Shown in pieces: positions 11,387 through 20,914 of a stretch of 64,000 nucleotides of DNA. A program made the translations under genes and the position numbers. This stretch comes from Branchiostoma belcheri (lineage: Eukaryota; Chordata; Leptocardii; Amphioxiformes; Branchiostomatidae). The notes beneath the pieces were generated by a model that saw only the letters and a list, made by a program, of their open reading frames with translations, did not search any database and had not been told where the DNA came from. Positions within the stretch are counted from its first letter, which is position 1. Each line of letters begins with the position of its first letter. The stretch covers positions 1,303,553-1,367,552 of the forward strand of contig NW_017804098.1 of NCBI RefSeq assembly GCF_001625305.1. The letters run 5' to 3'.

Positions 11387-11450
11387 CCATAGCCATGGCC
11401 AGGATGATGGCCACGAACAGTGTAGGGGTCCTCATTGTTGTCTGTTGTAC
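11387..11450 (-). CDS. First coding exon, signal peptide
   Basis: Minus-strand exon with acceptor TTTTTCCCAG before 11450. The start codon is at 11435-11433 and the donor GTATGT begins at 11386. It encodes MRTPTLFVAIILAMAMG, a short basic start followed by a hydrophobic run, which is a classical secretory signal. It ends in phase 1, matching the exon at 8150-8275. The 15-base leader before ATG implies an upstream non-coding exon. The MITE at 10359-11331 lies in the following intron, about 50 bases from this donor. Confidence 0.65.
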
Positions 11451-11730
11451 CTGGGAAAAACACATATCTTAATTACAAATGACACCCATGTGGCAAATAA
11501 ACAAATACAGTAAGCATCAACTATCTAGGTCAGTGTCTAACAATAATGGGAGAGTTGCCTAATCGGAATTCAATCATCCGCGGGCATGATTGAAAAAATC
11601 AGAATGCGTGAAAAAAACTGGAAAATACATTTACGTCTCTAGTCGTTAAAAGTTAGCAATATAAGAAATACTCCACCATAAACCAGAGGAAATCAGCGCT
11701 TAGTCCCAGTATCTACAGATCACATTTTAA

Positions 11731-11830
11731 CCCTATTCAGGCTTTTAGGTAATCGTGGGTCGTGTGTGGGATGTCGTAGAGCCACAGAATTTTTAGAGGA
11801 TGGTGTACAAGTAAAATCAAATTATGAAGC
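11731..11830 (-). mobile_element. Fragment of a piggyBac-type MITE end, inverted
   Basis: TTAA at 11727-11730 is followed by CCCTATTCAGGC, a relative of the 47389 family terminus. Sequence further in (GTCGTAGAGCCACAG, then TTAGAGGATGGTGTAC) is the reverse complement of the 3' region of that family near 48190-48225. Only one end is present. Confidence 0.6.
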
Positions 11831-12090
11831 AGTTAACATTATTTTATTGGCTGAAAACATCTAAAAAGCCTTTTCTGAAAGTAAAAGGTATGCAGCTAAA
11901 CTTTTACAATAATGCATATGATACATAATTCAGGTATGAAGGCTTTTGTTGTCCATGACAAGAACACCAAAGTCGAAATGAAGTTACACGAAGTTGTTGC
12001 CAGATATAATGTTGGAAAATTGGGTAATACGAGGCAGGGTTCTCCAGGCCTATATTCTGCTAATTTGTAGTAATCCAATATTTTAGATAC

Positions 12091-12135
<45 letters not shown>
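12091..12135 (+). repeat. (TAG)n microsatellite
   Basis: About 15 uninterrupted TAG units, with a few more after a short break. A poly-leucine frame on the minus strand is an artefact of this run. Confidence 0.95.
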
Positions 12136-12189
12136 ACGTAGTAGTATATGGACCATTGCACAATGGGGTGTGCCCCAAATCTCCAAGCA

Positions 12190-12960
12190 AATATTTCGGC
12201 AGCGCGGCTAAAGGCAGCGCGGCCGCTGCGTGCTTCAGCAGTGTGCTGGTGACTTAACAGCTAGCGTACAGCAGTCTCAACGGGGCTTTCCGCCACGGGG
12301 CTTGCCGACAGGGACCGGGAGGGGTGACCCGGCTTGGCGGGCCGGTTGTATCTGACACCCGAGGACCAGCTCGTGGATGAGTCTCGGTGGATTTTAGAAA
12401 ATGGTCCTTTACAGGTGTCTGACGATGCGCAGGTTGGTCGACCTATCTTGAGAGAGTGGTCGTTTGTTTACTAGCTCGGTAAACGACGGGGATTGATCGA
12501 CTTATCTCTCCCCTTTCCTGGCCCCGGTCGGTTGAGAGGTGGAGGACGGTGGGTCCCGGTTCGTCCCACACTTTATTCAGTCATTTTGCAACCCCGATGA
12601 CCAGGCTGCCACTCCCAGCTACGGCAGCCAGTGGTCGACAACAGGCTTGGAAGACGGCCGCTCCTTCGCTCCTGCGAGCGAGGTCGGCCGTGCCGAGGGC
12701 GTCCAACGCCGGGGCATGCCTCCGCGGAGGCATCGACCGAACCAACGGTGTCTGCTCGCATCTTCTGTCTGCGTGCGAGTACGCCTTGCGGACTCGACGG
12801 TCAGAGACCCGATCGCCTGCCTCCTCTGCAGACGCGTCGGTCATGAGAGTGCGGGGCCGTTTCTGACGGAAGAGCTCGGACGTGGGATAAACGGGGTAGG
12901 GGCTCCGTTAACTGCGGTGGCAGGCAGCTAGCGAGCCGGCTGAACACTAAGTCCCCGGCG
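12190..12960. other. GC-rich block of unknown origin
   Basis: Composition changes abruptly from the AT-rich surroundings to GC-rich with many CpGs. Several overlapping frames stay open because of composition, but none shows a domain. It could be a LINE 5' region or a CpG-island exon. Confidence 0.4.
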
Positions 12961-14751
12961 AAAAAAATAGGATTGGCCAGGGGCGGAAAAAACATGTACA
13001 TAAACATGGGGTCTTCTCATAATCTTGTACATGTATATCGGAGCGCCGTACATATGGTAATAGTGCCTTTGCCCTTGACAACACAAATCTTAAGTTCAGC
13101 CGATGCTGATGTATTATTTTCGACGAAAACGAGTCCTTTGGGGTATCAAGAACTTTACCGCCGTGCCGGTTGCCGGCAAAACAAATTTGTTTACGAGGTC
13201 AAACCGTCATCTAGGTTCGCGGAAAAACTACAGACTAAGCTGTATATATAAAAAAAACACATTAAGTTTAAAGAAAACACAATAGTGAACACTATCAAAA
13301 GATAAAACCGACTCTTCCTTGTGAAAATTGTTTCGTTAGAAGGCAGGGGTAAAACTAAATCTCAAAGTCACTGAAGATCATTTATTCTAAACATTTTACG
13401 GCTAAGCAATTCTTACGGTTAAAGAAGTAGAAAGGTCTTAGGAAGGGGAATCATCGAACACGTTGTATAACTCCTACTTTAGATAAGTAACGGTCAGAAC
13501 TTACTTGTTCAGTTGACGGCGCGCGGTAACACAAGAACCTGAACTGTTGTTCTCTTCTCACGGACCGGGGCACTCTGATGTGCAGTGACTGATTTAATGC
13601 ATTTGTAAAGGTAAGTATGCAAATTTTCTGCCACTCATGTAAATGACATACCTTTTAGGGGAATGGTGTGGTCGCCAGACACCAGAGGTAACTTAGACAC
13701 CGGACACTAAGGGCCGGGCCGGAGTTTCCTTCTGTGTTCGGAGCAATTTGACACCCTCAGCTCGACGGGCTGTCATTTCTGTACTAAACGCGGGTCGGAA
13801 TTTTTCACTCTTTTGGTGGAAAGGGGTTAGTTATATATTTATATATTAGTTATATAAAAAAATAAAGAGGGCGTGCCATGTTACGCCATACTGACACCAG
13901 CGCTGTTTGTATGATTGTCCAAATAACTCCTGCGGAGCATTCTTGGTCACGTTCGTGTTCAACTTGACAGGATGTTGTCACAGAGTCTTTGTCATCGTGT
14001 GTGAATTTTCATGCCAACGCATGTACGGAGTATTAGATGTCATGTTCTGAGCAGGCAAAACAAAACATACCCTTTGTGAATCAGTCACCAGTACCGACAC
14101 CTTTCTTTGGCTTTCTTAACTAATTGCTGGCACCCGCAGGCAAGATATCGACGGGGCACGTTTCCCTAGTAACACCATGTTTCCCTGTAAATCCGACGGT
14201 CCATAAAAACAACTGTTGTGTTGAATCTCACCATACTATGAAGATTTTTACATGTTTTTAAGACATGTGGTTTGAACACAAACCCACAGTTAAAAAAAAA
14301 ACTCACCTTCTAATTAAGAATACTAGTAATGAGAAAATTGATTGATACAATGAATTGACATGACATTATGATATTTTAGGCACGTATTCGTGTATCATGT
14401 ATACTAATTGCTATATGTTAATGTTAAAACAAGTCAAGGAACGATTTGTTGAAGAAGGTACTGCAAGAAAATGGCGGCGAAGAATTAGATGCAAAGTAAA
14501 AAAAAAAGTACTGTCTGAATTTTTTCTAATAACCGTGAGTTATGTGCACTAAAATCTTTGTGCATGCTGCTCTCGTTTGTGCATGCTGCCACTGAAGAGA
14601 GCAGGTAAGACTAAGAAAAGACAATCTTTCAATTGGAGGAGGAGGATGATAATGACAATGGTGACTTGTGTTGTGAATACCATGCATGCGCACTTCTAAC
14701 TAATAACCCTATGTAGTTTTGGACTTAGCAGTACGAAAGAAAAAGTATTAC
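12961..14751. other. No gene recognised
   Basis: Mixed AT-rich sequence with no convincing exon. Confidence 0.4.
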
Positions 14752-14866
14752 CTGAAGACGACCAGGCAGTCCAGTCTGTCACCATGGTAACGGATACCCA
14801 GCATGCGCAGTGGTGCAACTGGCATCGTTCGGACATCTTGGCACTTGGACAAAAGTAGGTGTACAC
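14752..14866 (-). CDS. Candidate internal exon, TSP1-like
   Basis: On the minus strand a 115-base segment lies between an acceptor (TTTTTAACAG) and a donor (CTTCAG before GTAATA). The phase-0 frame is open throughout and cysteine-rich, ending VTDWTAWSSSG. That ending resembles the W-x-x-W-S start of a thrombospondin type 1 repeat. No neighbouring exon with the rest of the repeat was found, so it may instead be a 5' untranslated exon of the gene at 8150-11450. Confidence 0.35.
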
Positions 14867-16084
14867 CTGTTAAAAACAGCAAATCATTAGTTTGTTGTTC
14901 TGCTGTATATACTCACAGTTTTTATTTCAAACACATATGATGAATATCTCTCCCATACGTTTATATTAACAAAAGCGCGCAGGGGTAGAACCTGGTGAGA
15001 CGCAGGAGGACTCTAGGCAGGAGGCACTGTATGAAAAACCACGTTTCCAAGAGTTTCCAGTCCCACACACGCCCGTGAAATTCGCCGTGTCCTGGTCGCG
15101 TCCATGGATTTCCGGGCTCCGCATGTACGGCCCCGGATATTTCCTTACACTCCCGGATCCGTGCTCGCCGTGCACGTGCACGGACATTTACGCCCCGCAC
15201 ACTTGGCGTGTGTCGGGGAGCGGCTAACAATAAGGGGTAATTAGGTACTGCGCGTATTCATGTTTCAGGTGATAATTACTTGAACCAAAGTTGCCAGTAC
15301 TTGAATCTAAGCAAATTAGATATAGAATGATCAAGGATTGTTAATACAACATTTGAACCTATGCGTCCTTGGCTTGATTTATCGTCATGTCGTCCATACG
15401 ACAAAGCACATTTGAGCGTAGGGCGCCCCGACGCTGGGGTTATATAACCTACTCGGTCAAAATGACCTAAATCTACACTCCGGTCTAAATCTGAATTTTT
15501 TATTTTGGAAATAATAGCTTATCCGTGAGGTTCATTACCATGATGTAATCAAACGCTTGACTAAAGGGGTTTGAACTAACGTGACCTGATCAGTTTGTTA
15601 TGATTTTTAGGTACATGTATGGGTAATAATATGCAAGCTTTACATTGTAGTTCGGTCGATGTGTATTGTGATGTGTCTGAGTCCATTTATGTGAATAACC
15701 TTTGTGTTAACAAATGGACAACTCACAGCGTCCCCACGCCTGGTAAAATACTGAAATCCAGCAAAACAAGTCAACCCTCATGACATTAATTGTGGATTTT
15801 GGATACATTTACAAAGAGTAAGGTTATGTTGGAGTTAAAGTGCGGTTTTATTTCACTCAGTGAGCGACAAGTTGTGTAATTCTAGAACGAATAAAGCCAT
15901 GTAATCATGACGAATTAGAATTATGAAGATCATTTGTCTGCCTTGAAATAAATACATTCACACAATCAGAAACATCCTATCATCCAAGTGTTCAGACTGC
16001 ACAGGCGATTTAACTTAAAACCTATAATATAAAAACAAGATCGTTGTAGTATTGAACGCGATCACGTGATTATATGACTGACGA

Positions 16085-16119
16085 CCAATCCTACCTCGCT
16101 CTCGCCGGGACCAGCCAAT
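16085..16119 (+). promoter_or_regulatory. Two CCAAT boxes of a candidate promoter
   Basis: CCAAT pentamers at 16085-16089 and 16115-16119 are 30 bases apart in a CpG-containing stretch upstream of the candidate spliced transcript at 16242-18005. This spacing is typical of NF-Y-bound promoters. Confidence 0.45.
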
Positions 16120-16241
16120 AAGAGACGCGATGCTTTGTTTTGGTGGGTCGTTTGAATCTTGCTTTGTCACAACGACGGTTTGCTTTTTCAAAACACGTTT
16201 GTCTCGGCTTGCAAAGATTACTAGTATGTTCCTGAACTAAA

Positions 16242-18005
16242 ATGGCGTCAAACATTCCGTTCTGTTACTTCGTTTTCGCAACGGAAGAAATGACTCTACT
16301 ACATTGAAAGGACAACACCGCAACGAACCAGCAAACCGACAGGAGGAAGGGTAAGCTAAAACAAGGATACTATTATATATACGGCACTATCGTTACATAT
16401 ATCTTAAACATGTTGTTTAAAAACCTTGGCTAAGTTGTGCCTACGGCAGAAATATTTATTTTGGCAAGAAGTGTACACTATTTTTTTACTGATTAATAAC
16501 ATAGTTTATTATTTCTACTTAGAAGTACATCGATATAGTTTGTATGTTGCTCAGAACATATGTATTTTTTCAGGCGCGGTTTTGGGATTTGGGATACTTT
16601 GAGACGATTTGAAGAAACTTTATCGCCAGGCTGTCGGAGAGCTCAGAAAAGAAAGAAAGAAAAGCGACTGCAGTCACACAGAAGAGGGTGAGTCTATGCA
16701 AATGTATATCTTTGCATACGAAAGCCGACAAGGCTCTTGACAATTTGAATTGTTTTCATTACCGAGGGAAATGTTGTGTTTGTATTGTTCCCATGATTAG
16801 AATGAAAAGAAACAAGTAGACGATGATGCTTGATGAATGGAGCCTTTTCATCTGGACAAAATTGTTGCTGTCTGACGTTAAAAACATTCGTTAAAAAATG
16901 ATAAATGACTTCTCCTCGAAATGTGTCAATACAGACGTCCGCATCTTTGCCAGGCTTGTTTATAAAACGTCTAGTACATGTACACGTAACTTCAAATGAA
17001 ATTCAAAAATGCCTTCGACTTTTAACTTAGATTTTCGTTTTTCCATGTCCTGCAGGCCAGGCTGGAGGCAAACAGGCAGACTGCACACCCAGGCTCAGAT
17101 CTAAAGGCGAGGGTGCTGTGTTAAAGCGCCCGCCAGGCTCCGACGACCCAGGCCGGCCCCGCTGCACTCCCGCCCGGGGTGAACCCCGCGCCCAGCACGC
17201 CGCTCCGGCCTGACTGCGATCACAACCGACACCAACACCACGCCATTCCGCAGACAGACAGGGGGCAGTTTGTCCTTCCAGGATGAAAACGTTTCGCTAT
17301 GGTCCCCTGAAGCAAGGGGGGGCATACCTCCTGGCCTGAAATCTACAACTAAGCCTCATTTTGTAGAGGCGACAACGCAAACTTAACGAAACCGACAGCT
17401 TGTCTTTAACGACATTGTAAATTGAATACGTGTTCATGTAATTAATTTCTGAGCAAATGATCTTTTCTTGTAATGACGTGATATTGTTTTCTGCCAAGCC
17501 TCATTTAACTTCATGTTAGGTCTGCAATTATGTTTTTGCTACACGTACATGTATTTTGAAGAAGAGGCCTTCTTTGTTTATTGAAAATTTAGTCTTTTGA
17601 CTGTTTGTGTAAGCGCCATTCACTTTCATGATCTGAGGGCTATTTTCCTCTTTTAACCTGAGGATATGTCAGTATTAGTTACTTTTTGACATTATTTGCT
17701 AAAATGGACTTCTATTTGGAGGTGACTGTGATGAGATGTGATGTTAGTTTACTTCTTAAAGTTAGAGAAATCTGTTAATTACTAGTAATTTCTGAGTTTA
17801 CACCGGGTCCAACGATTTTAAAAGTCTAGTCCCTGGAAGGCTAGTTCGGGAAAAAGCTATTGTTTCTATGTTTCGGCTACACATTTTTGTAAAGTACCAG
17901 GTTATATTATTGTATAGTGTTAGCATAGTGCATAACGTGTATACACTATACATAGAGCGTTATTTTTGTCAGTCTGTAAATGGCGATCCTGTTTATACCA
18001 ATAAA
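16242..18005 (+). ncRNA. Candidate three-exon transcript, probably non-coding
   Basis: Consensus splice sites outline exon 1 (ending 16350, donor GTAAGC), exon 2 (16574-16687, acceptor TTTTTTCAG, donor GTGAGT) and exon 3 (from 17056 after CTGCAG). Exon 3 could run to an AATAAA at 18000-18005. Exon 1 has a 21-codon ORF in good start context (AAAATGG, MASNIPFCYFVFATEEMTLL region, 16242-16307). No longer frame survives across the junctions. A long non-coding RNA, or the 5' part of a gene whose coding exons lie elsewhere, both fit. Confidence 0.35.
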
Positions 18006-18076
18006 ACGATGAATGAAGTATAAACATGTATTACTTTTTTTTATGAATGAAATGTGTTCCTAAAACATCGAAATGT

Positions 18077-18262
18077 GTCCCGGGAGCGGGGGAAGCGATT
18101 TCTCGGGAGCCGGGCAGCGAAGTCCCGGGAGCGGGAAGGGGGGTTCCCGTAGTGGGTGCAGTGGGGTCCCGAGAACGGGAACAGCAGGGCCCCGGGAATG
18201 GGAGCAACGGGTCCCGGGAACGGGAGCAACCGGTCCCGAGAGCGGGGCGGGTTTTGGCCGGG
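18077..18262 (+). repeat. GC-rich minisatellite
   Basis: Repeats of GGTCCCGGGAACGGGAGCAA with variants at roughly 20-25 base spacing, ending in a G-run. Frames on both strands stay open from composition alone. Confidence 0.7.
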
Positions 18263-18573
18263 GGGGGGGGGTAGTACCGGCATGTCCGACCCGTACACGG
18301 CGAATTTCCGCTGCCGTGTGGAGAATAATTAGGTGATAATTGCCGCTAAATTATGCATATTCCAGCAACGCACGGAGCGGTGCACGGCCATTTCCTGCCG
18401 TGTACGGGGATGTACAGGGATCGTGTCCGGGCATATAACGTCCAGTACACGACCTGCACACAAAAAGTGGTTCATTTCCGGGAGTGTACAGGACATGTAC
18501 GGGACTGGACACGTTTCGTGTGCAGGTCGGAAACCCCCGGGTTCTACCGGAAACCTAAAATATCCGGGAAAGT

Positions 18574-20074
18574 GTGCGGCAATTTCTCACACGGAAACGA
18601 GGGATTTTATGCGGTGAGGCACCCCACAGTACTGGAGACCCCCAAGCACCTGAGTCACCCCAAGCTCACAGGAGGCACTCACCGCAGAGAAGGACAGCAA
18701 CAGAAAGCCAGCAGCCCAGAGGCCGTGATCAAGCTAGCAGAGCAGAGAGACAAGCCCATCCAGTTAAATACAGGATAAAGTGGCCTAAGATGAGCGATAC
18801 AAAAGCATGGGAGCATCTAGACGCGGACCTCGAACAAGTATTAGAAGCATCTCTAGCCGGAGCCGGAGAGCGTAAAGTCGAGTCCCTAACCTCAATAACG
18901 TACAACCTAGCTAGGGAGCGGTTTGGGGTGGAGGAAAAGAAGAAGAGACAGCAAACGAACAAGCAGCCCAACAGGAGGAAAAGAGAAATTCGGCAATTAA
19001 GGAGAGAAATCAAGGCACTAAACAAGAAGTACAAGAGAGGGCCGGTCAGTGAAAAGGAAAGTATCAAGCAGTTAACGTGCCAACTGAGAGAGCGGTTATG
19101 CAGATTGAGAAGGGCTGAGAGCGTTAGGAAGCAGAGGAAGCAGAGAGCAAACAAGAGAGCCCAGTTCTTCAGAGACCCGTTCCGGTTCACAAAGTCATTG
19201 CTGAAGAAAGCGAAGTCAGGTAGACTAACCAGTGGCGGAGAAGAAGTAGAAGAGTTTCTGAGAGAGGCGCACAATGATGAGTTGAGGCATGAAGCTCTAG
19301 AGGAAAATCCGAGAATTAAGCCGGTGCCAGTACCAACCAAACCTCAGGATACAAGTGAAACAACGTGGAAGGAAGTTCAGGATGTGGTTAGGAAAGCTAG
19401 AGCAGAGTCAGCCCTTGGCCCTAGCGGGATCCCTTACAAGGTATACAAGAAGTGCCCTTTGCTGTTGCGCAGATTGTGGAGGCTTCTCCGACGAATATGG
19501 GGGAAGGGAGTCATCCCAGCAAGCTGGAAGAGGGCAGAGGGGTGCTTCATCCTGAAGGAAGTAGACCCCCCGTCATTAACCAGTTCAGAACAATTTCGTT
19601 CCTGTGCGTGGAATGCAAGATTTACTTTTCTGTTGTGACCTACGTAACCGAGAACCAGTATATATAGACACGTCTGTGCAGAAGGGAGGAATCCCGGGTT
19701 TCTCCGGTTGTCTGGAACATACGGGTGTGCTAACCCAGTTGATTAGAGAAGCCAAATCAAACAAGTCGGACTTGACAGTGTTATGGCTGGACCTGGCTAA
19801 TGCGTATGGTTCTATCCCACACGGCCTTATCCAGGTGGCGCTGGACCGCTACCATGTCCCAGCAAGCGTCAAGGGCATGGTCACCAACTACTTTGGAGGG
19901 ATCCAGCTTCGCTTTAGAACAGCTGACTTCACAACACAGTGGCAGAACCTGGAGAAGGGGATTGTGACAGGGTGCACTATCTCGCCAATTCTCTTCATCA
20001 TGGGAATGAATATACTGATAGATGCGGCAGCTACTAAAGCCAAGGGCCCCAGGATGAACTCTGGGATTTCTCAA
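18574..20074 (+). pseudogene. R2/Hero-like LINE reverse transcriptase, truncated
   Basis: The first frame (18574-19638) has a basic, helical N-terminal part with repeated Arg/Lys/Gln and the reverse-transcriptase lead-in PSGIPYKVYK ... RAEGCFILKEVDPPS. Family similarity then continues in a second frame (QFRTISFLCVECKIYFS) and a third from about 19655 (YIDTSVQKGGIPGFSGCLEH, WLDLANAYGSIPH, GIVTGCTISPILFIMGMN). At least two frameshifts are therefore needed. The homology stops just before the catalytic x-x-DD box, so the element is inactive. Assignment to the R2/Hero group rests on remembered conserved blocks. The break at about 20074 is an abrupt join to a Penelope-like fragment. Confidence 0.75.
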
Positions 20075-20285
20075 CACATCCACATCGAATCACCGGGCCA
20101 CACAGTCTCTCTGGACAAAGTTAGAATACTGGACACTGAACAGGACTACTTTCTAAGAGGCATTAAGGAGGCTATATATATATATCAGAGCACTTCAGCC
20201 TTCACTTAATAGACATGGTGGACGATATAAACTCCCTGGCACTTTTGATCAATTGCTTACGTCACGTATCAGTAAAGTCTCGTGT
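20075..20285 (+). mobile_element. Penelope-like element, endonuclease C-terminus
   Basis: DKVRILDTEQDYFLRGIKEA then IYI, followed after a frame change by RALQPSLNRHGGRYKLP, is the C-terminal end of the GIY-YIG endonuclease domain of Penelope-like retroelements. The frame change falls in a TATATATATATAT run at about 20173-20185, so TA slippage explains it. A second copy of the same family is at 38656-39178. Confidence 0.75.
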
Positions 20286-20350
20286 GAATAAGGTCACGTG
20301 TTTGTAAACCGTAACTCTCGCGAGATCACGTTGTGAAGTGATTGGTCATT

Positions 20351-20831
20351 AAGGCCGCACAACACAGTATTTATGGGCGAACCCCGTAGTCAAAAGTAGT
20401 CCGGGCACAAAGTAGTGCTGCACAATACCAGAGAAGGGTGCAGAGATTGTTTTGTGCATGGCATCGAGATAGAACCTGTGGTAAATGTTAGAGGAATACG
20501 TCAGTTTTGAGACTGTAAAAGTTGAATTATGGTGCGTGTTCAGTCGGCGTAGTTTTGCGCTTGGATACTTGTCCCGCCTAGTACTGTGCGTCGGCTGCAG
20601 TTCCATGACCTCCGCAGTGGCGCTAATAAAAGAGGGCATGAGAAAAGAACTAGCCGACAAATCTAAGCTCATTTTCACATATTTTGTACACTATACCCTG
20701 AAATTAAACATATCAAAAATCTGAACCTTGCTTGTGCACCCTACTATGATTTTCAGTGAGTCGAAGTGAGTCACTTTGGGGTCCTTAACTATAGAAATCC
20801 CCATAGGGCTAATACTGTGTTGTGCCGCCTT
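20351..20831. mobile_element. Short inverted-repeat element
   Basis: Ends AAGGCCGCACAACACAGTATT (20351-20371) and AATACTGTGTTGTGCCGCCTT (20811-20831) are inverted copies with one mismatch. The 481-base element has no transposase. It sits inside Penelope-derived sequence, because PLE 3' sequence resumes directly after it. Confidence 0.75.
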
Positions 20832-20914
20832 GAATTATCCTGATGAAGGCGACAGTGGTCGCTAAAAATTTGATCCCTGTAAATAGCTTGTTGGAATAAA
20901 GTTTAACGTTTCAC
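20832..20914 (+). mobile_element. Penelope-like 3' terminal region
   Basis: CTGATGAAGGCGACAGTGGT followed by CGCTAAAAATTT and GGAATAAAGTTTAACGTTTC is typical of the 3' repeats of this retroelement class. It matches 62119-62216, where the same end occurs in inverted form. Confidence 0.65.

Noticed and set aside
11896-12186. ORF with a long leucine run on the minus strand
   Set aside because: The run is the (TAG)n microsatellite read on the opposite strand.
12350-12400. Hammerhead-like ribozyme (GGATGAGTC near 12375)
   Set aside because: The required CTGATGA and GAAA core with three stems could not be assembled.
18047-18336. Overlapping Gly/Arg/Pro-rich ORFs on both strands
   Set aside because: Explained by the GC-rich minisatellite at 18077-18262.
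19604-20209. Single 201-residue reverse transcriptase gene
   Set aside because: The frame is an accidental join of LINE and Penelope fragments, and it lacks the catalytic DD box.
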